Positions 1 to 8,145 of a stretch of 64,000 nucleotides of DNA are shown in pieces. The stretch covers positions 1 to 64,000 of the forward strand of contig NZ_BDBB01000045.1 in the NCBI RefSeq assembly GCF_001612765.1, written 5' to 3'. The stretch's first letter is position 1. Every line of letters starts with the position of its first letter. A program made the position numbers and the translations under genes. Under the pieces are notes generated by a model that worked only from the letters and a program-made list of their open reading frames with translations, had not been told where the DNA came from and did not search any database. The DNA is from Nocardia arthritidis NBRC 100137. Lineage in GTDB: Bacteria; Actinomycetota; Actinomycetes; Mycobacteriales; Mycobacteriaceae.

Positions 1-758
1 ATCCGCGTCTCGGGGCGGATGCATCCGCACGCGGACAACGGAGTCCTTCTGCGGGGCCCATGTCCGACCCCGGACCACTCCAGAAGCGGAGCGAACCTGC
101 GATAACATACGGTACACAACTGCGAGCACATCACGGGCGCGATCAGGAAATTGGTAGTAACTTAACGCTCTTCGCAGCTGCTCTGAATCCAGAGTACCGG
201 CCCGCGCCGCCCCACGCCCGTGCCCGTTTCGTTCGCTGCTGTCGCAGTTGAGGTTTCGCGAAGGCCTTGTCGCACTCGACAGGTCGGTCGACGTGGCACG
301 GGTCCAGCTACTTCTCCGCGAAAAGAGCGGCGCCGAGGACGTCGGCAACCGCACCCGGCCAACGGGTCGGTGACGCGCTCGCGCAGCTGATCGAGCGCGC
401 CGCTCGAGGCGATGGCTGACACCGGATTACCGGTCGGCCGAGGGTGATCCACTGCCGCTCGCCGACGTTCGCGCCGGCCACGGCGCTGTGCAGGATCGCA
501 GTGTCTTCCTGCCGTGGTTCGGCTGCCCTCGATGCCGTCGTCGCTGTCGCAGTGCCGCATCCACGGTCGATATGGCGCGGCGGCGTGTCGCCGGACAAGT
601 CATCCACTCCCTGCGCTTATCGGTTTGATGACGTTGTGGCGACTTCGCCGCGGGGTCGCGCGTAGGGTGGTGTGCACTGTCCTTCGGAACAGGGCGAGGC
701 CGGCGCTCCCGGACGGCACCTGCCATCTCGGGAGCTTTCTCGGAAAGACGGGCAGACG
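1..758. other. No recognisable gene in the first 758 bases
   Basis: Open frames here are short, overlap on both strands and read as arginine/proline-rich low-information protein, which is typical of chance frames in GC-rich DNA. No domain, RNA gene or clear regulatory element was recognised. The last part must hold the promoter of the GAF-ANTAR gene that follows. Confidence 0.5.
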
Positions 759-1499
759 ATGACGGATGCGCGCCTCAGCGCCGACGACAACACACCGACC
801 GGTCCCTCCGCCGCGGACGCCGATCTGGCTGTGCGATTGGGTGATCTGGCACGGTACCTGCAGGAACAAGACGATCTCGACGACACGCTGCGCGGCATCG
901 TCGATACCGCCGTGCAGACGGTGCCCGGCGCCACTTACGCCGGAGTGCTGGTCAGCGGCAACCGCGAGACGATGCATACGCCGGCCGTCACCGCCGACCT
1001 GATCCACCGAGTCGACCGAGCGCAGATCGACCTGCGGCAAGGGCCATGCCTGGACGCGCTCTACCACGAGCGCATCGTGGTTCTGCCCGATACGACCGAC
1101 GAGCCGCGGTGGCCCCGTTTCGCGGCCCGGGCCGCCGAACTCGGTATCGGCAGCATTCTGTCTTTCCAGCTCTATGTCACCGGCAACGACCTCGGTGCCC
1201 TCAATCTCTACTCGCCGTCCCCCGCGGCGTTCGACGCCGAATCCGAGCACGTCGGATCCCTGTTCGCCGCCCATGCCGCCGTGGCACTGGCCTCCGCCCA
1301 GCAGGTGACCCAGCTCGCGCGTGCGATCGACACCCGCGATCTGATCGGACAAGCCAAGGGGATCCTGATGGAGCGCCACAAACTGACCGCCGATCAAGCC
1401 TTCGCCCTACTCGTACGCGCCAGCCAACACACCAATACCAAACTCGCCGATATCGCCGAGTACCTCACTCACCGCGGCGAACTACCCCCGCGCCCATGA
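759..1499 (+). CDS. GAF and ANTAR domain-containing regulator
   Basis: A predicted 246-residue cytoplasmic signal-responsive RNA-binding antiterminator. Residues about 20-175 form a GAF-type sensor domain (for example LRQGPCLDALYHERIVVLPD). Residues about 185-240 form an ANTAR domain with the typical helix IGQAKGILMERHKLTADQAF. In this family ANTAR dimers bind paired hexaloop RNA hairpins and prevent termination; the GAF ligand here is unknown. The in-frame ATG 29 codons upstream lacks support. The chosen ATG follows GGAAAG by about 11 bases and begins MTDARLSADD. The gene ends just before a strong hairpin shared with the convergent small secreted-protein gene. The RsbA-like and STAS genes nearby suggest a general stress-signalling neighbourhood. 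Confidence 0.88.
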   Translation: MTDARLSADDNTPTGPSAADADLAVRLGDLARYLQEQDDLDDTLRGIVDTAVQTVPGATYAGVLVSGNRETMHTPAVTADLIHRVDRAQIDLRQGPCLDALYHERIVVLPDTTDEPRWPRFAARAAELGIGSILSFQLYVTGNDLGALNLYSPSPAAFDAESEHVGSLFAAHAAVALASAQQVTQLARAIDTRDLIGQAKGILMERHKLTADQAFALLVRASQHTNTKLADIAEYLTHRGELPPRP

Positions 1500-1634
1500 T
1501 CAGCGCTTGAACAACGACGTCGCTGGGAGCCGCGCACCGAGCCGCCCCATCCCACTGTTCAGGCGCGGATCCATCGCCGCATCGATCGGACGGGAATCCC
1601 GACGCGTGGCACTCGCAGCCGCGGTAACCGTGGC

Positions 1635-1662
1635 GGGGCCCCTGTCGGCGGACAGGGGCCCC
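1635..1662. terminator. Bidirectional hairpin terminator
   Basis: Perfect 12-bp stem (GGGGCCCCTGTC at 1635-1646 pairing with 1651-1662) with a GGCG loop. It lies between the convergent GAF-ANTAR gene and the small WGxxG gene, so it can end transcripts from both sides. There is no U tract, as is common in GC-rich actinobacteria. Confidence 0.75.
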
Positions 1663-1682
1663 TGAGTCCAGCGGTTGCCGCG

Positions 1683-1934
1683 TCAGGGCTGACGGGGATG
1701 CGTCCCGGTGGTGGGGGCCGTGCGAGTGTCCTTACGGCGTGCCAGCCCCGCCAGGCCGCCGAGGCCGAGCAGGCCGAGCAGGCCCCACAAGCCGGTCTTG
1801 TCGCTGTTGTCGTCGTCCATGTGGGTGTCCTGGGCCAGCTGCGCCGGGGCCGGTGCCGGTGCCGCGTCGGCTACCGCCGCACCGCCGAGCATGAGGAACA
1901 GGGCCGTCAATGAGATCGCGAAGGTTTTGCGCAT
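1683..1934 (-). CDS. Small secreted protein with a WGxxGxxG C-terminal tail
   Basis: 83 residues. The N-terminus is a standard Sec signal peptide (MRKTFAISLTALFLMLGG, cleavage probably after ADAAPA). A short acidic linker (DTHMDDDNSDK) leads to a hydrophobic glycine-rich segment LWGLLGLLGLGGLAGLARRK. This matches the small WGxxGxxG-CTERM-like protein class: a tryptophan-glycine motif, one hydrophobic span and a following basic cluster, thought to be a membrane or sorting anchor. Function is not known. The start follows AAAGGG at about 11 bases. It stands alone on the minus strand. Confidence 0.7.
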   Translation of the reverse strand: MRKTFAISLTALFLMLGGAAVADAAPAPAPAQLAQDTHMDDDNSDKTGLWGLLGLLGLGGLAGLARRKDTRTAPTTGTHPRQP

Positions 1935-2484
1935 CGTGCATCACACCCTTTCTCTCGATGACCCAGCCGCTGTACCCGGCGGGAGAGATCGGAAACCTGC
2001 CGATCCCCTCCTGACCGCATCCGGGTGTCACCCGTTCTCGGTGACGGTGGTGTCCGGGTGGCGGCGGCTGGTGTCGGGCTTGACGAAGTGCCCGGTGATC
2101 GACGAGCCGTCGCGACGGTTGTCACCCTGGTGCGGCTCATCCTCGAGCTGTCTGATCGCACCTCTCGTCAGGGCGCCGATCCACTCCTTGACCGAATAGC
2201 ACCCAGATGCCACGGGAAACGTCCGCCGACAGCGGATTTCGACCCGAGTGGCCGCAGTATGCGCACCAGAAGCCGAAAGCGCCCAGCGAGCCACGGTATT
2301 CGGACTCTTCCCGTCACAGCGAGCCGATGGGGCACGTCGGCCGCGTCGCATAGGCCGTGATCACGCGGGATCGTGAATACGTCGTCTGGCCACGGCGCCA
2401 GCAGGCGGTGCGGCGGCGCTCGTTCGGCGGAGGCGTAAGATCCCACGCGTCGTCTCGTGTAGGCCAGTGGAAGGTCGGTGAGCA
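1935..2484. other. Gene-free stretch
   Basis: About 550 bases with only overlapping chance frames on both strands. It contains the promoter and ribosome-binding region of the minus-strand small secreted protein. Nothing else was recognised. Confidence 0.5.
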
Positions 2485-2844
2485 GTGGAGCCCGCACCGT
2501 CGGCCACACCTGCGCGTAGTGCGGCGATCTCCGATCCTTCGACCTTCCGCACGTCTCGGACCAGCAGTCCTTCCGGTCTACGGTGCGCAGGAGCGGTGGA
2601 TTTCACCACCCGGGCTGCTTGGCGCTCGGCGCTGGCGGAACTGACCGCCGCGAAGCGCGACGCCCACTTGGACCTGTCCGAGCTGACGTTCATCGATGTC
2701 CACGGAACGTCGATACTGGTGGAAGCCGCCTCCCGCACACCACAGGCGCCACGAATCGTGTTGCATCAGCCCCCGCCGATGATGCTTCGGATCCTCGCAG
2801 TGTTCTGGCCTTCCCTACCCACGATCGAGGTAGTGCACACATGA
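2485..2844 (+). CDS. STAS-domain protein, anti-sigma factor antagonist-like
   Basis: 119 residues with a GTG start preceded by GGAAGG. Residues about 35-115 fit a STAS fold: the conserved beta-strand/helix region LDLSELTFIDVHGTSILVEA is the usual site around the phosphorylatable serine/threonine of anti-anti-sigma factors, here with DVHGTS. The last codon overlaps the ATG of the next gene (ATGA), so translation is probably coupled to the RsbA-like regulator, which is the expected partner of a STAS protein. The N-terminal 30 residues are low-complexity and the true start could be further in. Confidence 0.7.
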   Translation: MEPAPSATPARSAAISDPSTFRTSRTSSPSGLRCAGAVDFTTRAAWRSALAELTAAKRDAHLDLSELTFIDVHGTSILVEAASRTPQAPRIVLHQPPPMMLRILAVFWPSLPTIEVVHT

Positions 2845-3809
2845 ACTCTGTTGGCGCTGCATCGGCCCCTTCGGAATCGACCGATCCGTTCGCGCATCCC
2901 GCGCTGTTCTATCGCGACACCGAGGAATACCTCACGGGCACCCTAGGATTCATCCGCGAAGGACTCGCCGACGATGAACCGGTCGCTGTCGCGGTCCCCG
3001 GCCCGAACCTTGCCCTCCTGCGTGCCGAGCTGGGCTCTGACGCGCGCTCGATACACCTGATGGACATGACCGTCGAGGGCCGCAACCCTGGCCGCATCAT
3101 CCCGGGAGTGCTCCGTGCCTTCGCCGACCGGCATCGGTCCGGACGAGTGCGAATCATCGGCGAACCCATCTGGGCCGGCCGCTCGTCGCTGGAGTATCCA
3201 GCGTGCGCTCAGCACGAGGCGCTGATCAACGCCGCGTTCACCGGGCGCGAGGTCAGCATCCTGTGTCCCTACGACACCGCGCGCCTATCGCCGGAGGTCT
3301 TGGCCGACGCGCACGCCACCCACCCCGTTCTCATCGACCACACGGGCCGGCGGACCAGCGATAACTACGACCCCGGCCACATCGTCGACCTCTACAACGA
3401 ACCGCTCCCCTCCGCACCCCCCACCGCTACCACCATCGTCTTCGACGCGACATCCCTGGCGCATGTCCGGCACGTCGCCACAGAGCACGCCCGCACAGCG
3501 GGTATACCCGAGCACCGTCTTATCGATCTGGAACTGGTCATAGCGGAGACCACCACCAACTCCGTCGTCCACGGCGGCGGGAACGGCACGCTGAAGATGT
3601 GGACCGACGACAACCGGCTGTATTTCCAGATCAGCGACAAGGGACACATCACCAATCCACTCGCGGGCCGCCTGCCCGCACAAACCTATCGCCCGGGCGG
3701 CCGTGGCCTGCTGTTGGTCAACCAGCTCACCGACCTCGTGCGCATACACACCAGCCGACAGGGCACCACCATCCAGCTCCACTTCGACTTCGATCACGAT
3801 CTGCCATAA
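2841..3809 (+). CDS. Anti-sigma factor RsbA-family regulatory protein (MEDS plus ATPase domains)
   Basis: 322 residues. An N-terminal MEDS-type sensory domain (residues about 18-165, HPALFYRDTEEYLTGTLGFI) is followed by a GHKL/HATPase domain (residues about 200-320) with an N-box ELVIAETTTNSVVHGG and a degenerate G1 box DKGHITNP. Proteins of this layout act as anti-sigma kinases of the RsbW type that switch partner according to STAS phosphorylation. The start is the ATG overlapping the stop of the STAS gene; a longer frame exists upstream but runs through that gene. Context supports a two-gene partner-switching module. The target sigma factor is not in this window. Confidence 0.85.
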   Translation: MNSVGAASAPSESTDPFAHPALFYRDTEEYLTGTLGFIREGLADDEPVAVAVPGPNLALLRAELGSDARSIHLMDMTVEGRNPGRIIPGVLRAFADRHRSGRVRIIGEPIWAGRSSLEYPACAQHEALINAAFTGREVSILCPYDTARLSPEVLADAHATHPVLIDHTGRRTSDNYDPGHIVDLYNEPLPSAPPTATTIVFDATSLAHVRHVATEHARTAGIPEHRLIDLELVIAETTTNSVVHGGGNGTLKMWTDDNRLYFQISDKGHITNPLAGRLPAQTYRPGGRGLLLVNQLTDLVRIHTSRQGTTIQLHFDFDHDLP

Positions 3810-3825
3810 CGCATCGCGGAGCGGT

Positions 3826-3844
3826 CGGCCACCCGGGATGGCCG
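3826..3844. terminator. Short hairpin between convergent genes
   Basis: Six-bp stem CGGCCA/TGGCCG with a seven-base loop, located between the RsbA-like gene and the convergent stress membrane protein. It is a weak terminator candidate only. Confidence 0.35.
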
Positions 3845-3880
3845 TCGACCATGTGGCGGCTACCCCGGGTTCGCCAGAAG

Positions 3881-4156
3881 TCAGCGCAATGCGCCGCGGC
3901 GGCCGGTCACCAGCCCGACCAGGAACAGCAGGATCACCGCGCCGCCCAGGCAGGTGAAGAAGCTGAACCACAAGCCTCCGCCTTCGACATCCACCCCCAG
4001 CAGCTTCAGCAGGAAACCGCCCAGCAGCCCACCGATCACACCGACGACGACATTGAGCAGGATGCCCTGCTGAGCATCGGTTTTCATGATCTTGCTGGCG
4101 ATCCACCCCGCCAACCCGCCGATGATGATCCAGCCGAGTATTCCCAGTCCGAGCAT
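3881..4156 (-). CDS. GlsB/YeaQ/YmgE-family stress-response membrane protein
   Basis: 91 residues, three predicted membrane helices. The family signature is clear: GWIIIGGLAGWIASKIM near the N-terminus and the glycine-rich second helix LNVVVGVIGGLLGGFLL. Members (transglycosylase-associated proteins) are small inner-membrane proteins induced by stress; no enzymatic activity is established. A charged VTGRRGALR ends the protein. It lies beside the anti-sigma module, which fits stress control, though no shared promoter is visible. Confidence 0.85.
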   Translation of the reverse strand: MLGLGILGWIIIGGLAGWIASKIMKTDAQQGILLNVVVGVIGGLLGGFLLKLLGVDVEGGGLWFSFFTCLGGAVILLFLVGLVTGRRGALR

Positions 4157-4287
4157 CGCGTTCTCCGTTTCATCCGATCCAGCTGCTTACGATGGAGCGT
4201 GCGTTCGCGCTCGACATACCCACGGTAGTCGCAGTCAATCCGCCTGTCACGACGCTGTATTCGCCCGGCAGGCAGTCGGTTCACGCG

Positions 4288-5088
4288 CTACTTCGCCGGA
4301 TGTCCAGCTCGGTAGCGGCCGGGTGTGGTGCCGAGGACGCCGGTGAAGGCTGCGATGAAGCTGCTGGGGTTCGCCCATCCGCAGGCATGTGCGACGTGGG
4401 TGGTGTCGTGGCCGTCGGCGAGCAGGACGAGCGCGTGATAGATGCGTAGCTGGGTGCGCCACTCGTAGAAGGTCATGCCGAGTTCGTTGTGGAACAGACG
4501 GCTGAGCGTACGCGCGCCGGCTCCGATCGTCCGCCCGAGTTCGGCCAGCGTCGTGTTGTCCGCGGGGTTTCGGTGCAGTATCCGCGCGACGGCTTGCAAT
4601 CGGTCGTCGTGCGGTTGCGGGAGGATCAGTGGCTGCTCGTGCGCTTCGCGGAGTTCGTCGACGAGGACCCGGCGAAGGCGAGCGCGCGCGGCGCGCTCGT
4701 GGTCGCTTGCGACGCTGTCACCACCGCGCGAACCCGTGAGGGTGAGAAGGATTTCGCGGACGAGGCCGGAGGCTGTGAACACGGCTGGGTGGGCAGGCAC
4801 GAGGCGGGCCAGGGATGCCGGGAGAAAGACGATCCGCATATCGGTGTGCCCGTGCGCGCGGTGGTAGTGCGTGAATCCGGCAGGGGTCCATGCGACTCGA
4901 TTGGCCGGAACGATCGATGTGCCACGTTCGGTGTGCACCGACAAGACACCACGCGCCGCGTAGACGAGATGCCCGCGAGGATGGGAATGCACCGCACTCG
5001 TTCCTCCCGACGGCCAGGTATGGGCGCCTCCGGACGGCCATATCCGCGATGTCGCGCCGGGCCGGGAATGTTGGCGGCCAACGGGCAT
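4288..5088 (-). CDS. AraC-family transcriptional regulator
   Basis: 266 residues. The N-terminal cupin-like sensor domain (about 20-110, SAVHSHPRGHLVYAARGVLS, with a WTPAGFTHYHRAHG histidine cluster) precedes a C-terminal double helix-turn-helix (about 165-260) containing LAELGRTIGAGARTLSRLFH and VAHACGWANPSSFIAAFTG. This is the repressor/activator layout in which a small ligand is sensed by the cupin. The frame stays open far upstream, but that extension is antisense to the dehydrogenase; the ATG at the cupin domain boundary is chosen. It is divergent from the dehydrogenase with a 54-bp gap, so it probably controls that gene. Confidence 0.85.
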   Translation of the reverse strand: MPVGRQHSRPGATSRIWPSGGAHTWPSGGTSAVHSHPRGHLVYAARGVLSVHTERGTSIVPANRVAWTPAGFTHYHRAHGHTDMRIVFLPASLARLVPAHPAVFTASGLVREILLTLTGSRGGDSVASDHERAARARLRRVLVDELREAHEQPLILPQPHDDRLQAVARILHRNPADNTTLAELGRTIGAGARTLSRLFHNELGMTFYEWRTQLRIYHALVLLADGHDTTHVAHACGWANPSSFIAAFTGVLGTTPGRYRAGHPAK

Positions 5089-5142
5089 AACTCGGCATTC
5101 TATCGGTGGCAGGCCAGACTGCCTCCCGGCGACAGTGGACAC

Positions 5143-6132
5143 ATGTCTACGACGATGCGAGCGGCGGTCTGTGTCAGGGCGGGTGGCCCGGAGGCGCTGG
5201 AGATTCGAGAGTTGCCGGTACCGGCGGTTCGGGAGGGCTGGAGCCTGGTGCAGGTGAAGGGCACCGGCTTGAACCGGTCGGAACTGAGAACCCGGCAGGG
5301 TCATTCTCCGAATGTGGCGTTCCCCCGTGTGCTCGGGATCGAATGCGTCGGAATCGTGGCGGCCTCGACCGATCCCGGGTTGCCGGAGGGCATGACCGTC
5401 GCGGCGGTGATGGGTGAGATGGGCCGGGACTTCGACGGCGGCTACGCGGAGTACGCGCTGTTGCCGAACGCACTGCTGATGCCGGTCACCACCACGTTGC
5501 CCTGGGAGGTGTTGGCCGCGCTGCCCGAGACATATCTGACCGCACAGGGCTCGCTGGACGCGTTGGGGATCGTGCCGGGTGTCCGAGGGCGGTTGCTGAT
5601 CCGTGGCGGGACCTCGTCGGTAGGGATGGCGGCCGCCTCGATCGCGTCCGGCGACGGTATCGAGATCGCCGCCACGACACGGCAGCCGGGCAAGATCGAC
5701 GCCTTGGCCGCGGCCGGCGTCGACCACCCACTCCTCGACCAGGGTGGCACACTGGCGGCGAGCGTGCACGCGGTCTGGCCCGAGGGTCCGGACCATGTAC
5801 TGGATCTCGTCGGGGCGAGCACAGTGGTGGACTCGCTGCACCTGGTGCGCCGCGGCGGGACCGTGTGTGTAGCGGGCTCGCTCAGCGGGTGGTCGATTCA
5901 GGACTTCGAACCGGTAGCGATGATCCCGTCCGGAACCAAACTCACGGCCTTCCACAGCGATACGGTGCAGGGCAACGCAGGTACGCCGATGCTGCGGCGG
6001 ATCGTCCGCGCGGTCGAGGCCGGCGCCTGTCGGCCCAACATCGACCGCGTCTTCAGCCTGGCCGACATCGTTTCGGCGCACCGGTACATGGAGAGCGATC
6101 AGGCCACCGGAAAGGTCGTCGTGGTGCCCTGA
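5143..6132 (+). CDS. MDR-family oxidoreductase (quinone-oxidoreductase-like)
   Basis: 329 residues. Medium-chain dehydrogenase/reductase fold: GroES-like N-terminus (VKGTGLNRSELRTRQGH, GIECVGIV) and a Rossmann domain with RGGTSSVGMAAASIASGDG around residues 147-165. The cysteine and histidine ligands of zinc alcohol dehydrogenases are not evident, so it resembles NADPH-dependent quinone or enone reductases. It ends KVVVVP, the usual family C-terminus. Transcription diverges from the AraC regulator just upstream. The substrate cannot be told from sequence. Confidence 0.85.
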   Translation: MSTTMRAAVCVRAGGPEALEIRELPVPAVREGWSLVQVKGTGLNRSELRTRQGHSPNVAFPRVLGIECVGIVAASTDPGLPEGMTVAAVMGEMGRDFDGGYAEYALLPNALLMPVTTTLPWEVLAALPETYLTAQGSLDALGIVPGVRGRLLIRGGTSSVGMAAASIASGDGIEIAATTRQPGKIDALAAAGVDHPLLDQGGTLAASVHAVWPEGPDHVLDLVGASTVVDSLHLVRRGGTVCVAGSLSGWSIQDFEPVAMIPSGTKLTAFHSDTVQGNAGTPMLRRIVRAVEAGACRPNIDRVFSLADIVSAHRYMESDQATGKVVVVP

Positions 6133-6189
6133 CCACCTGCCCGTCGAAGGCCGGCGTCGAGACGGCCGCGCCGGCGTCGGCCTGAGCGA

Positions 6190-6324
6190 CCGCGGAAACG
6201 GTTCCGCTTCCACGTCTGGGACGAGCGCACCGGCGAGGTCCGTTGAATGTGCTCGTTCGACACCACCGAGGCCGATGTGGACGCCTTCGCCGCGGCCATC
6301 GCCCGGGAGATGGCCGCCGCGTAG
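6190..6324 (+). pseudogene. Dead C-terminal remnant of a threonine aldolase / beta-eliminating lyase
   Basis: One frame reads FRFHVWDERTGEVR, then TGA (6244-6246), then MCSFDTTEADVDAFAAAIAR and EMAAA before TAG. In low-specificity L-threonine aldolases this C-terminal stretch usually reads EVRWMCSFDTT, so the TGA replaces the tryptophan codon TGG by one base. The upstream 90 percent of the gene is missing. Identification comes from family knowledge of the C-terminus, not from a search. Confidence 0.6.
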
Positions 6325-6417
6325 CCGCAACCACAGCAACGTGTCGGCGACGGCAGCTGCCTGGCACCTGCGAGACACGGAAGGTATTCGGTACGAGACA
6401 CTTTCGGGCCGAGCAGC

Positions 6418-7005
6418 TCAGATCGCATCGCCCTCGGGCGGTTCCCCGGCAAGCGATCCGGTGCGATTGGCGGTCAGCATGCGCACGGCCGCGATCCGCA
6501 GATCCGGACGGGCACGCCGGGAGGTCAGCTCGGCGAGACAGATCTCACCGACCATGGCGACCTTCATCCGGGAGGCGGCGTCGGGGTCCGGCCACCCCGC
6601 CGCGACCATGTCCGGCCGCCCGACCGCGATGAACAGCTCGTGGCGGCGGCGGATCTCCTCGCGCAGATCCGGATCCGTGCGCGCTTGGACCATGAACGCC
6701 TCGGTGCCGCGGGCGTCGAGGCAGGCATCCAGGAACGCGTCCAGGCTGGGGCCGATCCGTTCGATCCCCGGCGGAATCCCGGCCAGCGCCGCGGCCACCG
6801 ACTGGGACAACGCGTCGAAGAAGCGGCGGTGCAACGCGATGACGTAACTGCGGCGATTGACGAAGTGATGGTAGAAGGTGCCCTTGGCCATCCCGGCTTC
6901 CTCGACCACCGCGTTGATCGAAAGTCGGTGCAGCCCCTCGCGTTCCGCCACCACGGTGCCCGCGATGAGCAGGGCCGTGCGACCCGGGTCGGCAATGACT
7001 GTCAT
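6418..7005 (-). CDS. TetR/AcrR-family transcriptional regulator
   Basis: 195 residues. The N-terminal helix-turn-helix (about 15-62) reads LSINAVVEEAGMAKGTFYHH FVNRRSY; the C-terminal ligand-binding domain is helical and unassigned. The start ATG follows GGGAG. The 159-bp gap to the divergent StrR-like gene holds two perfect 12-bp palindromes, so this protein may repress itself and possibly the first gene of the polyketide cluster. Which ligand relieves repression cannot be inferred. Confidence 0.88.
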   Translation of the reverse strand: MTVIADPGRTALLIAGTVVAEREGLHRLSINAVVEEAGMAKGTFYHHFVNRRSYVIALHRRFFDALSQSVAAALAGIPPGIERIGPSLDAFLDACLDARGTEAFMVQARTDPDLREEIRRRHELFIAVGRPDMVAAGWPDPDAASRMKVAMVGEICLAELTSRRARPDLRIAAVRMLTANRTGSLAGEPPEGDAI

Positions 7006-7025
7006 GCTTTCGAATTCTCCCGACT

Positions 7026-7037
7026 CTTTCCGGAAAG
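7026..7037. promoter_or_regulatory. Perfect 12-bp palindrome upstream of the TetR gene
   Basis: CTTTCCGGAAAG is self-complementary and lies 21 bases upstream of the TetR start codon. It is a possible operator or part of the promoter. Confidence 0.4.
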
Positions 7038-7070
7038 CCTAGTGTCGCGCACCGGGCGCACCTACGCTGT

Positions 7071-7082
7071 GACCGATCGGTC
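7071..7082. promoter_or_regulatory. Probable TetR operator
   Basis: GACCGATCGGTC is a perfect palindrome followed directly by a partial repeat (GGTCG), in the divergent gap between the TetR gene and the StrR-like activator. The position suits control of both genes. Confidence 0.5.
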
Positions 7083-7164
7083 GGTCGAAGCCTAGCCGGG
7101 TTCCGGATGGACCATCGGGTCATCGAGGACCGATCTGAATCCGGGCGACCCTGGGGGTTTCGAA

Positions 7165-8091
7165 ATGTCCGCTGAGTTTAAATTGGTGAGCGGCGATGTG
7201 GTGCCGCTGGCGTCGAACGCGCGCTATCTCGTATCGATCGGCGAACTGTTGCCCGCGGACTCACCGCGGTCGAACGGCGAGGACCGCAGGCATATCGCAC
7301 GACTGGCCGAGAGCGACACCGAATTGCCGCCGATTCTGGTGCATCGCAGCACGATGCGCGTCATCGATGGAATGCACCGGCTGCGTGCCGCACAATGGCT
7401 CGGCCGCGAGGACATCGAAGTCGTGTTCTTCGACGGAACAGCGGCCGAGGCCTTTCTGCGCGGCGTCGAACTGAATACGACGCACGGGCTGCCGTTGACG
7501 CTCTCGGATCGCAAAGCGGCGGCGGAGCGGATCATCGAGACGATGCCGGAATTGTCCGACCGCGCCATCGCGTCCACCACGGGGCTGTCCGCGCGCACGG
7601 TGGCCACGCTCCGGCAACGTTCGAGTGCGGAAATTCCGCAGTCGAACATCCGCGTCGGCGCCGACGGCAGGCGCAGGCCGATGGATCGCGCGCAGCGCAG
7701 GCGCCGCGTCGCCGAGCTGCTCGCGGCCTCGCCGGACATGCCGTTGCGCGCGCTGGCCGCCGCGGCCGAGGTGTCCATCAGCACAGCGCACGCGATCCGC
7801 AAACGCCTGCGCGAGACCGGATCATCCGAGCACGACAGCGCCGCCGACCAGCCCGAGGGCAGCGCGCTGCTGCTGCAGCAGCTCACCCGCGACCCGGCCA
7901 TGCGGCACAGCCAGCAGGGCCGTGACCTGCTGCGCTGGTTGCACACACACTCGATGCAGCGCGAGGTGTGGACCGCCCTGGTGGCCACGGTCCCCCCGCA
8001 TTGCATTCCGGCGGTCGCCGAACTCGCCCACCGCAATGCCAAGGAGTGGCGTGCGCTGGCCGGCTACATCGATCCCGGCGCCACCGAATAG
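7165..8091 (+). CDS. StrR-like pathway regulator with ParB/Srx fold and helix-turn-helix
   Basis: 308 residues. Residues about 10-105 match the ParB N-terminal (ParB/sulfiredoxin) fold, including PPILVHRSTMRVIDGMHRLR and AEAFLRGVELNTTHGLPLTL. A helix-turn-helix follows (ELSDRAIASTTGLSARTVAT), with a second one near residues 195-215 (MPLRALAAAAEVSISTAHAI). This is the layout of StrR/NovG-type activators of antibiotic clusters rather than of chromosomal ParB. It is the first plus-strand gene of a co-directional run leading into the exporter and polyketide synthase, so I infer it is the cluster-situated activator. The ATG is preceded by GGGGG. Confidence 0.8.
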   Translation: MSAEFKLVSGDVVPLASNARYLVSIGELLPADSPRSNGEDRRHIARLAESDTELPPILVHRSTMRVIDGMHRLRAAQWLGREDIEVVFFDGTAAEAFLRGVELNTTHGLPLTLSDRKAAAERIIETMPELSDRAIASTTGLSARTVATLRQRSSAEIPQSNIRVGADGRRRPMDRAQRRRRVAELLAASPDMPLRALAAAAEVSISTAHAIRKRLRETGSSEHDSAADQPEGSALLLQQLTRDPAMRHSQQGRDLLRWLHTHSMQREVWTALVATVPPHCIPAVAELAHRNAKEWRALAGYIDPGATE

Positions 8092-8145
8092 CGCCGATCG
8101 CATACGCATTCGCCACGGCCGGAGTTCGAGAAGAGGTCTTTCATC

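Noticed and set aside
4288..6378. A 696-codon minus-strand frame ending in the AraC gene
   Set aside because: The upstream two thirds are antisense to the dehydrogenase and read as low-information sequence; only the last 266 codons are the real gene.
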